Of a stretch of 64,000 bases of DNA, positions 36,301 through 46,697 are shown piece after piece. The number at the start of each line of letters is the position of its first letter. The stretch's first letter is position 1. Made by a program: the position numbers and the translations under genes. The DNA lies in NCBI GenBank assembly GCA_040954595.2, contig CM082587.2, forward strand, positions 11,036,001 through 11,100,000, given 5' to 3'. The notes beneath the pieces are model-generated. The model was not told the DNA's origin and did no database searches. It saw nothing but the letters and a program-made list of their open reading frames with translations. Origin of the DNA: Balanoglossus misakiensis. Lineage: Eukaryota; Hemichordata.

Positions 36301-36850
36301 AATCAACAAAGTTTATATAGCGCCAAAATCCAAAAAGAAATGTTGCCCAATGACGCTCATGGTTAAACCACACTGTATGCTCTTTCGAACATATGAGTTT
36401 TCAGTTTTCTTTTGAAAGTCTCCAGGTTTGTTGATTCCCTGATGTCAAGAGGTAGTGCGTTCCACAGTTTAGGGGCTGCATAGGAGAAGGCACGGCCGCC
36501 ATAAGTCTTGTTTTTGTAGGTTGTACATGTTAAAAGTTTCTTGGTGGATGAACGCAGTGTACGAGTGGGAGTGTATGGCTGCAGTAGATCACTGATGTAA
36601 GCTGGAGTCTGGTTTTGGATAACTTTGAACGTTATCAACAAAATTTTGTAGTCGATCCTGAGACGAACTGGTAACCAATGGAGCTGGGCAAGAACTGGAG
36701 TGATTGGCGTGAATTTCCTAGTGCGCATGACTATTCTGGCTGAAGTATTCTGAGCTCTTTGAAGTAGGGCGATTGTGTTTTCTGGGAGACCATACAGGAG
36801 TGAGTTACAGTGATGGTGTTTTCGTTCAGAATGGTGTTTTCTGAGAGGAT
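36296..36850 (-). mobile_element. CR1/L2-like non-LTR retrotransposon, 5'-truncated 3' end
   Basis: The minus-strand ORF carries the C-terminal signature of jockey/CR1/L2 reverse transcriptases: CNSLLYGLP, LLQRAQNTSARIV, LHWLPVRLRIDYKIL, YGGRAFSYAAPKLWNALP, FKRKLKTHMF. It ends about 36363. The 3' tail GGCGCTATATAAA followed by TTGATTGATTGA is the usual short-repeat terminus of such elements. The N-terminal RT and endonuclease parts are absent, as expected from incomplete target-primed reverse transcription. It lies immediately 5' of exon 1 of the gene at 34936-36300. Confidence 0.85.
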
Positions 36851-37089
36851 GTGACTCGCTTTTATGGGTCAAGGTGTGAACATGTGTAACCCCTTATCTT
36901 AGTTGTAATTTGTTAAATTGGGCTGCCGGACGAGCCCGCTCAGTTATAAACTTTTAAAAGGGCCACCTAGGAGGTCGGATCAATGTTTGTTAGTTTGGTA
37001 TTTCAACCCACTAGACCGCCGTTCCAAACGTAAAACACGCACAGAATCTCAAAATCAGCCGCAACACTTTCCCCAGATTCACCACCGAA

Positions 37090-37245
37090 ATGCCGAAGTC
37101 TCGCCAAGGTTATCGGCAGCAGTGTCCAGGCTGCCGCCAGAGTTTGGCAGCGCGCACTTTCCGTAATCACAAGAAACGCTATTTCACAAGTTCGGGTGTG
37201 TGGAAATGCAACATGAGCTATTATCAACGCAGCTTATTGTATTAA
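37090..37245 (+). CDS. Short ORF with a CxxC...H zinc-finger-like start
   Basis: The 51-codon frame from ATG contains QQCPGCRQSLAARTFRNHKK then WKC. The C-x2-C-x11-H pattern resembles single N-terminal zinc fingers of transposase-like or other invertebrate proteins. The stop falls exactly where the Gypsy sequence begins (37234-37245), so the ORF is probably a first exon or gene start cut off by that junction. No partner ORF or domain follows. Low certainty. Confidence 0.35.
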   Translation: MPKSRQGYRQQCPGCRQSLAARTFRNHKKRYFTSSGVWKCNMSYYQRSLLY

Positions 37246-38496
37246 TTCACGCTCTAACAGATCTTTGACCTGCCTATCAATCTCCTTCTGCTTCCAGATA
37301 GGAGCACGGTAAGGAGCCTGTCTAATTGGTGGGGCATTACCTGTATTTATTTCATGTTTAATTATCTTAGTGCGACCAATGTCATAGTCTCCGCTGCTAA
37401 ATACGTCCGCATAGTTCTTTAACAGTTTGGCAACTTTTGTTCGCTGTCCACTATTCAAATGTCTACAGCTTTTTTCATATAGCCCTTTGAGATGTTGTGG
37501 GACTTGAACAATATCAGTTCCCATCTCTTTTAAATTCTCATCAATCGTGGGGACATCCTCAAACATAGTGCCAGATAGGAAGGAATTGATTTCACCCCCA
37601 TTCGAATCTACGCGCAGCAGCCCAACAGTTTCCCGAGGTTTTACACATGTAGTTTCCTCCCCTATGTTCAACACCCTAACAGGGAGGCAAGTTTCCCTTG
37701 GGTCTACTAAGGCCTTACAGGCAACTAACCCTCTCCCGATCAACGTCTCCCCCTTCACTGGTTCAACAATTGCAATGTCAGTCAAGTCAGTTTGGGCCGT
37801 GTCAAACATCGGGATCTCAATTTGAGAGGAATGAATCACTGATACATGTGTTCTAGTATACCCCTCGGCTGCTGATTTATACCCGGCTTCGCCTTTACAT
37901 GGTTTACGTGACATACGAGTAGGAATGATCACTTCACAACCCGGTGGGATCTCGGTTCCCACCTCTACCATTAGCCTACAAATGAATGGCCTAACAATCT
38001 CCTTATGACAGACAATCCTTTCTTCCCCTATAATTAATTTGCCCCTTTGAGTGTCCACTAAGCAACCCAAGGCGGAGAGAAAACTCATACCCAACAGGCC
38101 ATCATTTTGTAGCCTAGCCACGAAAACTGGTGCTGTAGCTGCCTGATTCCCTAAACTTATAGTCATACTAGTGAAACCATGTACATTTAATGGTGTGCCA
38201 TCAGCTTGTCGGACTTCAGCATTCAGAGTGCGTAACTGTGGTTTGTGGTTGGTCACCATGCGGTCATAAAAATGTGTTGAGATAACTGAATCAGTGGCTC
38301 CTGTATCAATGAGAAAGCTTCCCCTTTCTCCCCCTATAACGGCATTAACATACAAGGCCTGTTTGTGACCTGAGGTCAAACTGTCCTGTGGATTTTCAAT
38401 CTGAGTTTTCGAAGAACGCACCCCAGGTTTTGCCCAATTGGTATCATTTGACCTTACAACTGTGGGCCCCTTTCCTAAGACTGGTTGTTGGGCCAC
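37234..38496 (-). CDS. pol: Gypsy pol start: aspartic protease and first part of RT
   Basis: 420 codons. The retropepsin active site FLIDTGATDSVIS lies about residues 60-72, with the flap and the second motif (LLGMSFLSALG) after it. The C-terminus (KHEINTGNAPPIRQAPYRAP, then KEIDRQVKDLLERELIQ) is the entry to Ty3/Gypsy reverse transcriptase. The frame ends there, at the element's broken 3' edge, so RT, RNase H and integrase are missing. It overlaps gag by 22 nt in a different frame, as in elements that use -1 frameshifting. The first methionine is not necessarily used. The protease would cut the Gag-Pol polyprotein during particle maturation. Confidence 0.85.
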   Translation of the reverse strand: MAQQPVLGKGPTVVRSNDTNWAKPGVRSSKTQIENPQDSLTSGHKQALYVNAVIGGERGSFLIDTGATDSVISTHFYDRMVTNHKPQLRTLNAEVRQADGTPLNVHGFTSMTISLGNQAATAPVFVARLQNDGLLGMSFLSALGCLVDTQRGKLIIGEERIVCHKEIVRPFICRLMVEVGTEIPPGCEVIIPTRMSRKPCKGEAGYKSAAEGYTRTHVSVIHSSQIEIPMFDTAQTDLTDIAIVEPVKGETLIGRGLVACKALVDPRETCLPVRVLNIGEETTCVKPRETVGLLRVDSNGGEINSFLSGTMFEDVPTIDENLKEMGTDIVQVPQHLKGLYEKSCRHLNSGQRTKVAKLLKNYADVFSSGDYDIGRTKIIKHEINTGNAPPIRQAPYRAPIWKQKEIDRQVKDLLERELIQ

Positions 38497-39988
38497 CCAA
38501 CCAGTCTTTTGCCGTTTCCCGAATCGATAGGCCTACTTGGCACTGGACAAACCCTGCGAAGGTGCCCCATTTGTCCACATCGCCAGCATGTAACACTACT
38601 GGGAGTTCTATCTGTTCTCTTGTCCCTTACAGTTTGGTCTCTGGTCCCAACCTGTGATTTTATTTCTGTCTGTAATTCTGAGAGTTTCTCAACTACTGTA
38701 TCGGTCATTTGTTTCATGGTTTTGTTGAGAAGTGACAAAGCCTCTCCAGCAGAGTTCCCAGTTGTTGACCCACTTCCACTTACTGAAGACACATTTACTT
38801 CACAAGTATGTTTACCATGTGTCCGTTTCACAGGGTCATTAGTACTGTTAGAATCATTGACTCTTTCTGCTTGTTGAAAACTCTCTTCACAAACAGCTGC
38901 TCTAACAACCTCATCAAAACTTACACCATCACATCGCCCTTTCTCATTACCTGCACGTCGCAAATGAGTATCGGTCAGTGAATTAAAAAAGTACTCAATG
39001 CAAAGTCGGTCATACATAGGGCCAACAGCTTGTGGGTACCCTAAACTCACTAGTTCTCTCATATCTTGGGCTAACCCCCTTAAAGATTCCTCAGGTTGTC
39101 GGGTTCGCTTGCGTAACGTCAAGCGGTACATGTCATCCCGACCTTCGGTACCAAACCTATGTTCAAGCATATCGCAGAGTGAATTATACGTTAATCCACT
39201 ACGCTTCGCAGTAGTCAACAGCTTATATGCAGGGCCCTTCAATGCAATCTGCAAATACTGAATTTTCTCCCATTCATCCCAGTTATTTAGCTGAGCACAT
39301 ATTTCAAAGTGTGTTTTGTAGTCCCTCCATATGTCTGTACCATCATAGCAATCAGGTTTTATTTGTGATTTAATCGATTTATTGGTACCCATTGAAGAAA
39401 TATCATTTGAGGGTGTTCTGTTTGACGGTGTGTAACACAAGTCAAAATTACCACTTCTGATGCCTTTGGGGGATGTCAAATTGTAACCTCCCACTTGTGT
39501 ACCACTGCCTGCACCGATTGTATTGGCCAGTGGTGTTTTATTGGCAGACCCTATTGGAGAATCTCCATTATTCTGATTACCCTGGACTATCTTTGGAGTG
39601 CTTGTCACTATCCCATGTTTTATTTTACCAGGTGTTGGTAGTGTGTACATTCTACCCTCCACACTGTTTGACTTGTCAGGGGTCAAATTTGACTGCCTGG
39701 CGAAGAACCGCTGATATTTTCTTTCAGTTGCGTAAGCAAGTCTGAACGCTGAATTTGTTTTTCAAGAGCAAGTCTTTGTACTTGTTCTTTCAGCAGCAGA
39801 GATTTTAACTGTGATATTTCCTCCTGCAGCTGTTCATTCGGGGTGGGCCCCTTGCCCCCTATGGCCCCCGCGCCCACTGTACTGTTGTTCTCTTCAACAG
39901 CTTTGCCCCTACTTCCATCTGACTCATGTCCTACACTTGCTTCACTTTTAAACGTAACAACTCTACTATCCACTGACTCATCTGCCAT
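38475..39988 (-). pseudogene. gag: Gypsy gag with zinc knuckle, one frameshift
   Basis: Starts at ATG 39988 (MADESVDSR). The N-terminal part has a coiled coil (LQEEISQLKSLLLKEQVQRL) and ends in a stop near 39683. The frame resumes about 39700 as SNLTPDKSNSVEG, so one indel breaks the ORF. The core carries the capsid-like segment KPDCYDGTDIWRDYKTHFEI and NNWDEWEKIQYLQIALKGPA. The C-terminus has a CCHC knuckle, CWRCGQMGHLRRVC, which binds RNA. The gag frame ends 38475 and overlaps pol. Confidence 0.85.
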
Positions 39989-40432
39989 CGTGATCTCTGG
40001 CAGGGGTATAATGCCACCGACAAAAGAAATTCCCAAGACTCAAGTAAGACACCAAAATTTCCGTGTCCTGTGTCACTCGGTCCTACTGCCCTGTATACGG
40101 GTTTTGTTTTTGTTTTTTTGAAAGATTTAGTGTGGACACGTCGACTGTCACCCGACTCCCTTACACACAAATAATTATGCGAGTAAGTCAGTCCTGTAAG
40201 GAGTACAGTGCCCAAGAAATGCCAGTCTATACTGTCCACAAAATTTCTGCCGCAAAGATTTGATTGTCAAATTAAATGTAATGTCGGACGAGCGAGTGAC
40301 ACACACTTGTATTGCAACCGCGACGCTTACAGGCAAGTAGTTGGTGGAGAATTGTTTCCTGCCACGATCAATGCCAAATAAAACGTCACAGCTACTGGGC
40401 CGAAACATGCAACATTAATGTTAAATCCCACC

Positions 40433-40444
40433 GCTGCCACCAAA
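40433..40444 (-). other. Primer binding site region of the Gypsy element
   Basis: On the minus strand, TGGTGGCAGCGG begins three bases after the LTR end (…TTACA). A TGGTGGCAGC start is common at primer sites of Gypsy elements. The tRNA was not assigned. An untranslated leader (39989-40432) follows. Confidence 0.65.
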
Positions 40445-40952
40445 TGTAATCGTGCGGTTGTCGGGACAAATATGGGTCCGGTTATTTTCCCCAACACGAT
40501 CACAGAGAACTTTCACTGACAAAATGGCGACGATACCGTTCTCGGTCAACAGGTTCCGACTGCAAATCAACGGGTATCACCTGTAATACTTCTTGTAGTT
40601 TCTATGCCCAAAACACAGGGAAGAGAACGTCTGGGTAGGTGGACCTTTCTTTGATGGGAACTCTTTGAGAGGACTTCCACTAAACAGGAGGAATAACTCA
40701 CACAACACGGAGTCGTAGTACGTACGTCTTTTTATATGCCCGGTCACCCCGAAGAGAGCAAACTAATGTACAGAGCTTGCCGCCTAAAATTGCAACATTA
40801 CCATAGGTCCTACGTGACGTAACTAGGCAACGAACAGAATAGGTACAATGAAACTACATAGAACTAGAAGTACATGGCAACCCCATTTGTAAAAGTACTA
40901 GGAATACAGCCTGTTTTACTGTCTACAGATGACGTTCAATGTCTCTGTCACA
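40445..40952 (-). repeat. 5' LTR of the Gypsy element, 508 bp
   Basis: Minus strand reads TGTGACAGAG ... GATTACA, the canonical TG...CA ends. It contains a TATA box (CATATAAAAAG, about 40728-40740), so transcription would start near 40700 toward lower coordinates. No second LTR is in the window; the element is cut off at 37234. Confidence 0.8.
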
Positions 40953-42989
40953 ATATATTAATTAAATGAAATATTCTTTTGGAAGTTTTATATTCTCTAG
41001 TGAACCAGATTTTGTAAAATAATTGTAAGCGCAATACTGTATATATTTAATGTTGCTTGTTGTCATGGTAATTGCTATGAATTTTAAGAAAGTTTTTTTA
41101 AACATGACTTTGAAATAAAGGATGAACTTTTTGAAGAGAACTTTTCTATGCGTTTTATATGTATGCCTATACATGTATGTTTTATTGATGACCAAATACT
41201 CAATTGATTTTGGGGGTGGATGGGAGGATATCTGGAGGGAAAAAATGTTGATAGGTGTCAAGGAAAAGAAATTCTTCTGCATTGCCTTGAGGAAAACGAT
41301 GGACTGGCAATCCAAAAAGAATGTTACTGTAACAGTGACTGATTTTTGTTGACATACCCAAATCTTCCATGCAAAGAAATCAAATGGTTTTCCTCAATAA
41401 GTGTGGTGTAAATACTAGTACACACACAAATGATCGAATCACTTTATGTGGAAATTATATCAATTATAGCTGCATTTAGAACACCAGTGTGAGCTTATCT
41501 TGTAAGTTCACATGTATCACCAATCTAACATCAGAGTGACAAACTTCCCTTTCCGTGTTTGCAGGGCTGCAGATCAACTCTCTCTTTTCTTGGTCTGAAA
41601 ATGATCATATGCGGGTGTTTCAGCGACCTCTGACCCCAGTGGTCGGAAGTCACCAGAGAGCTTGACGCAAGTCTGAGGTAGTCGTGGAAACGCAGCTGTT
41701 CCGCCGGGGGGATTAGGCCCCCTCCCCCCGGCGGAACAGCAGCGTTGCCACAGCTAGGGCTGAGGCAGCGAGCGATTTTTTTTTTCACTGGTGCAGTCTT
41801 CATCCCGTTTTTGGAAAAACTCAAAACACGTATTTTGCAACTCTCCACAGTAATTTCGGCAATATGCACGCGCATCTCCAAGAAAAGATCAGGTGACATT
41901 ACGGAAACCTTGCAAAGTCCTGAATTGTTGTCATTTAAAACAATAGGAAAACATACTGAAAAACACAGACACTTTTGTGATGCTGATAATGGCCCAGAAG
42001 TGTTACTTTGCATTCAATTCCACTTGTCAATTTCGATCACACATTTCACAGGTTTCCGACCGCTGAAGACAAGCGACAAACATTGACAACGTACACGTGT
42101 TTGCCAGCTTGTTGCTTTCCGATGAGGCCATTACTACTCAGTTTACACATTGCTCTGACTTTCCATGGCCAATGGTTGGTTAGGCGGCGCACAGAAACTG
42201 TGGGCACAGTGATATTACAAGTTTATAATGGCAGCCTATGTCGTTTAAAGACTGCAGACAGCTGTTATGACAAGCCAAAAGTGTTGCTTTAAATAATAGA
42301 CTCCGGTCTATGTTTCACTTAGTTACGCACTTTACACTTTAAGTTCACCTGTTCTTGTCGCTAAACATTGACAATACAGACATGATTTCCTTCCAGTGTG
42401 ACCCCACAGCAACAGTGCGCTGGTGTCAGTGTGACAATGCGAACAAAGACTATTTATATGATTGCGAACGGCGACGGACGGTCATTTAGCAACGGCAGAG
42501 ACAAGACAAATCAGCCATTTCATGACATACATGCAGCACACGTACACTGGCGCAATCTGATGCCCCTGGTAATGTTACATTTTCCGGGAGACATTGCTTC
42601 GTGAATAATAATATGTTTCATGGTTTGGGTCACATCTCAACGTCACCGAGAACACTTTTCTGTAACAGTATTCTGTCCTCATTGGTTTGTCCCTGCCTTT
42701 GATTTTCAAAAAACTCAATGTTGATTTTCGGTGTGCTCAACTTGGGCGGCAAACGGACCCAGTCCGAAAATTTTCGAAGTAACCCGGGGGGGGGGGGTCT
42801 ATACGCTCGGCCTGTACGTAGGGCTTCTAGTACAACGTACAACCAAGCGTGGCCCGGGATACAATGGTACATGTAGATAAAGTGGTACTGCACTGCTATG
42901 CGTTTCGTATTTCCTAGTAAAACTGTAAACGAATGTGTTTCCATGTGTCATGGTCTACGCAGTCTCTCAATGGGCTGTATGGAAGTGCA
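40953..42989. other. No gene recognised; one strong hairpin and a poly-G tract
   Basis: A 160-codon minus ORF (41531-42013) and overlapping plus ORFs have no family motif. They partly run through the GC-rich hairpin at 41695-41740. A run of 13 G lies near 42785. Confidence 0.4.
41695..41740. repeat. Perfect 17-bp-stem GC-rich hairpin
   Basis: GCTGTTCCGCCGGGGGG (41695-41711) and CCCCCCGGCGGAACAGC (41724-41740) are exact reverse complements with a 12-nt loop. The very GC-rich stem stands out from the AT-rich surroundings. Confidence 0.9.
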
Positions 42990-43560
42990 ACAAACGAATT
43001 ATACAGCTCCTTTATCATGAAGAGTTGTTGGGCGGCGTTAGCAACGGTGATCAAGTCAGATTTTCTACGGCATGGCTTGGATAAAGCCCCACCACTCTAG
43101 AGCAGAAACACGCGTACAGAGACCACGTTGATCAAGTCTGATCTCCTACGGCTTGGCTCGACTAAAACCCCGGCACACTATGACAGACACTAGCGTTCGT
43201 TAGCAACTTTGATCAAGTCAGATTTTCTACGGCATGGCTTGGCTAAAGCCCTGGCAGTCTAGAGCAGAAACACGCGTACAGAGACCACGTTGATCTACTC
43301 ACATTTCCATCGGCTTGGCACGGCTGATGCCCCGGCACTATATATAGGACACAGACTGGTGTAAGTTAACAACGGTAATCACATCCTGTTTCCTTCGGCC
43401 TGGCTCAGCTGAAGCCCCGGTACTCTAGAGCAGAAGCACGCGTACACTGACCACGTTGATCAAGTCACATTTCCTACGGCCTGGCTCGACTAAAACCCCG
43501 GCACACCAAGACAGACACTAGCGTTCGTTACAACACTACATGTGACCAGACTCTTTGTTC
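42990..43560 (+). repeat. ~80-bp tandem repeat array A80
   Basis: Units of about 80 bp contain GATCAAGTCAGATTTTCTAC, GGCTTGGCTAAAGCCC and CTCTAGAGCAGAAACACGCG. They alternate with a variant having ACTATGACAGACACTAGCG. The same family surrounds B2 and B3 (44491-44680, 45831-46697, 48251-48461) and forms the left end of B1, where it is inverted. Confidence 0.9.
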
Positions 43561-43574
43561 TCTTGGGACATTAT

Positions 43575-43804
43575 CTATGATAATGCACTGGTACCAGTGC
43601 AATATCTGGATATTGCACTGCACCTGGCATAATAAGATTCACTACAACAAACAAGATAGCTTTGACAGGAGGTGCTGCCTCCGGCGGGAAGAACTGCTTC
43701 CAGGTGCACACACTTGGCTCGTCCATCTTTCTTTGTCGTGATCTCTGCGCTGCAGGGCTCAACCTTTGGTTGGGGGTTCGTTTCTACCTCACACACGGAT
43801 TCAC
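43575..43804 (-). CDS. Possible 3' exon, unknown protein
   Basis: The minus-strand acceptor GCTTTCAG is followed at 43804 by an open frame of about 76 codons. It includes CEVETNPQPKVEPCSAEITT and a Cys-rich middle (CQSYLVCCSESYYARC), and stops at 43575. The last third runs through the palindrome cluster 43585-43618. No family is recognised. It would need one leftover base from the preceding exon, whereas the candidate upstream exon (43940-44169) leaves none. Confidence 0.3.
43585..43618. repeat. Two overlapping perfect palindromes
   Basis: GCACTGGTACCAGTGC (43585-43600) is a perfect 16-bp palindrome. GTGCAATATC (43597-43606) and GATATTGCAC (43609-43618) form a second one with a 2-nt loop. 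They share four bases, so the DNA or RNA could fold in two mutually exclusive ways. Confidence 0.85.
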
Positions 43805-43939
43805 CTGAAAGCTTGATTTTTTTCGACGTACCAAAACTTCCCTGAAGTGCCTACGCTGACGTACAATCGAACATTCCTGATCAATATAAAACTACAAATT
43901 TACAAGTTCCGAGGAAAATGACAGAAAAATGGTACTTAC

Positions 43940-44169
43940 AGACTGAGGATGTGCGCAATGGCGGCTGCAGGCCAGGAGAAAGGCACCCTTGATTTTCTGC
44001 AGGACACTTTCCATGACCGATGGTTTATGTACATTATCTTCAATGAAGCTACCAAAATCTTGGAAAATCCAGTTCATATCGTAAAAGCTACGCCCTTCGC
44101 TTTCGCTTGGGTGTCGGAACGTGCTCCATGGGTAATGAAAAGCTCGTGCTCGTCGCTACTTTCGGCCAT
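43940..44169 (-). CDS. Possible first exon with overlapping ATGA frames
   Basis: From ATG 44169 a 31-codon frame (MAESSDEHELFITHGARSDT...) ends in TGA at 44074-44076. That stop overlaps ATG at 44075-44077, which opens a second frame (MNWIFQDFGSFIEDNVHKPS ... CAHPQS) up to a strong donor, TCT|GTAAGT (43934-43939). One frame broken by an indel is the simplest reading; stop-start coupling is the alternative. Not recognised. Confidence 0.3.
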
Positions 44170-44369
44170 GGTGTTTGTCTGTCGAAGGTTGAGTTCCGAA
44201 TGATGATGGAAACGTGGCACCTCAATGACCACGTGACAAATGCCCTGGTTGACAAGTATCCAATCGAAATGAGTCATACACCAGGTGTATTTTGCGAAGC
44301 TTGTGATTGGTTGATGTGGTTGAGAAGTTGTTTAGCATATATCAAGATCACAGATGTTGCGACGTATTG

Positions 44370-44490
44370 TAAGCCGGATAATGTACTCGTGTCGTGCAAT
44401 CGTTTAGATATTGAACGACACTCGGGCCTGCGGCCCTCGTGTCGTTCAATATCTGAACGATTGCACTCCACTCGTACATTATCCTTTACT
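44370..44490. mobile_element. 121-bp near-perfect palindrome (hairpin MITE-like)
   Basis: Two ~59-bp arms meet at a 3-nt loop centred on 44430 (GGGCC-TGC-GGCCC). The inner 35 bp have three mismatches; the outer part (GGATAATGTAC words) has a few more. As RNA it would make one long hairpin. Edges TAAGCC/TACTTA. No clear target duplication seen. Confidence 0.8.
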
Positions 44491-44680
44491 TAGCAACGGT
44501 GATCAAGTCGGATTTCCTTCGGCCTGGCTCTGCAAAAGACCCGACAATCTAGTACAAAGATGTTGGCTAAGTCGGGCAAACCGAAGAGGGAAAGTCACAG
44601 CGGGTCAACACTCGACATTTGTTCGGGTAGGACTGCATTATTGCCTGTCAATTTATAGAGAAAGCCCGAATTTAACCAGG
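44491..44680 (+). repeat. A80 array fragment and junction to B2
   Basis: GATCAAGTCGGATTTCCTTC begins one diverged A80 unit. The following GCTAAGTCGGGCAAACCG block is repeated at 46570-46600, marking the start of the ~2.02 kb duplicated block. Confidence 0.75.
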
Positions 44681-45830
44681 GCGTTTCAAACACCGACGTT
44701 AGTTGGGGGCACGGCCTGCAGTACTGCCGGGTAAGCTGACATCGGCGTACCGCATATAATGTAAGGGGGGGGGGGGAAACAGAACGGTTCAATACTACAT
44801 TTATTAGATATCAGCTAATTTTGGACAATCATCTAAAATCTAAATCATTTTTTTCATATTTGGATATCTGATGATGTATGAAATTTCCATTATATGTAAA
44901 AATGGTGCTGATTATAAAAAATGCACTCTGAATGAGTTGATTTAATACAAAATTGCGTTTTATTCGTTTTTGCACCAAAAAGGTCATTTTTAGGCAAAAC
45001 ATTCTTTATTTTTTTAATTCGGTGACCTGATCATATATAAACAATTGCTTGTATGTTAAAAGTTTTTATGACTTTTTAAAGCAGTGACACTCGCGGCATT
45101 CAACACGAAAATAACAATTTTAGTCACAATTTGGTCAAAATGGTAAATTTTTGAAAATTACAAAAAATACCTGTTTTCTACATTTTCGGAAATCTGATGG
45201 AGTATAGAATGCTCTTCGTATGTATATATCGATACAAATTCCACAAAAGACAGTCTAATTTAGCTCACTACAGACAAAATTGCGTTTTACCAAATTTTCC
45301 TTGAAAATGTCATTTTTAGAAGAAAAAAAATAAAAAAACCTTTTTTCTTCGAATTTGGAGCCCTGATCATATATGACATGTTGATTGTATGTTGGTTGTA
45401 TGTGAAATAGCCATTTTGGCCATATTTTGACAAAAATGGTAAATTTTAAAAAAATCATTAAAAATTAACTCTCTTCTTTTTCGGAAATATTATGGAGCAT
45501 GAAGTATCGTTCTCTTGTAAAAAGTGCTGCAAATTCCAGAAAAGGCGGTATAATTTGAATCACCCAAGACAAAATTACCATTTTCGACTTTTTTTCGAAA
45601 AATTGTCTTTTTTACAAAATAAATAAGAATAAATTCTTTTCTTAGTTTCAAACGGGTAGAGATACTTTCCACACGGGTTTTCTAACATTGAATTCCCGTT
45701 CATCAACTCAGATTTCCTACAGCATAAGTCGGCTAAAACCCTGACACTCTAGAGCAGAAACAGTTGCACACTGGTAACGTTGAACAAGTCGATTTTTCTA
45801 CGGCCTGGCTCGGCTAAATCTCCGTCGCTA
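44681..45830 (-). repeat. Dispersed repeat B, copy B2
   Basis: Inverted relative to B1 and direct relative to B3. It runs from GTTTCAAACACCGACGTTAG to TTTTTCTACGGCCTGGCTCG. A short internal piece around 45390-45410 differs from B1 and B3. Confidence 0.9.
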
Positions 45831-46697
45831 TATGACAGACACTAGCGTACGTTAGCAACGGTGATCAAGTCAGATTTTCTACGGCATGGCTTGGATAAAG
45901 CCCCGGCACTCTAGAGCAGAAACACGCGTACAGAGACCACGTTGATCAAGTCTGATCTCCTACGGCTTGGCTCGACTAAAACCCCGGCACACTATGACAG
46001 ACACTAGCGTTCGTTAGCAACGTTGATCAAGTCAGATTTCCTACGGCATGGCTTGGCTAAAGCCCTGGCACTCTAGAGCAGAAACACGCGTACAGAGACC
46101 ACGTTGATCTACTCACATTTCCTTCGGCCTGGCACGGCTGATGCCCCGGCACTATATATAGGACACAGACTGGCGTAATTTAACAACGGTAATCACGTCG
46201 GGTTTCCTACGGCCTGGCTCAGCTGAAGCCCCGGCACTCTAGAGCAGAAACAGGCGTACATTGACCACGTTGATCAAGTCAGATTTCCTACGGCGTGACT
46301 CGGCTGGTGCACCGGCTCTATATGACACAGACTGGCGTAAGTTATCAACGGTGATTACGTCGGATTTCCTACGGCCTGGTTTAGCTGAAGCCCCGGCACT
46401 TTAGAGCGGAAACACGCGTACATTGACCACGATGAACAAGTCAGATCTCCTACGACCTGGCTCGACTAAAACCCCGGCACGCCATGACAGACACTAGCGT
46501 TCGTTAGCAACGGTGATCAAGTCGGATTTCCTTCGGCCTGGCTCTGCAAAAGACCCGACACTCTAGTACAAAGACGTTGGCTAAGTCGGGCAAACCGAAG
46601 AGGGAAAGTCACAGCGGGTCATCACTCGACATTTGTTCGGGTATTACTGCATTATTGCCTGTCAATTTATAGAGAAAGCCCGAATTTAACCAGGGCG
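45831..46697 (+). repeat. A80 array between B2 and B3
   Basis: About ten 80-bp units of the same family as 42990-43560, with GGTGATCAAGTC / CACGTTGATCAAGTC starts. Together B plus A80 make a ~2.02 kb tandem segment (44497 and 46519 carry equivalent points). Confidence 0.85.

Noticed and set aside
41531-42013. 160-codon minus ORF as a gene
   Set aside because: It crosses the GC-rich palindrome and shows no family motif; overlapping open frames exist on the other strand.
44274-44493. ORFs through the 121-bp palindrome on both strands
   Set aside because: The mirrored sequence produces similar frames on both strands (RSDIERHEGRRPECRS); not independent coding.
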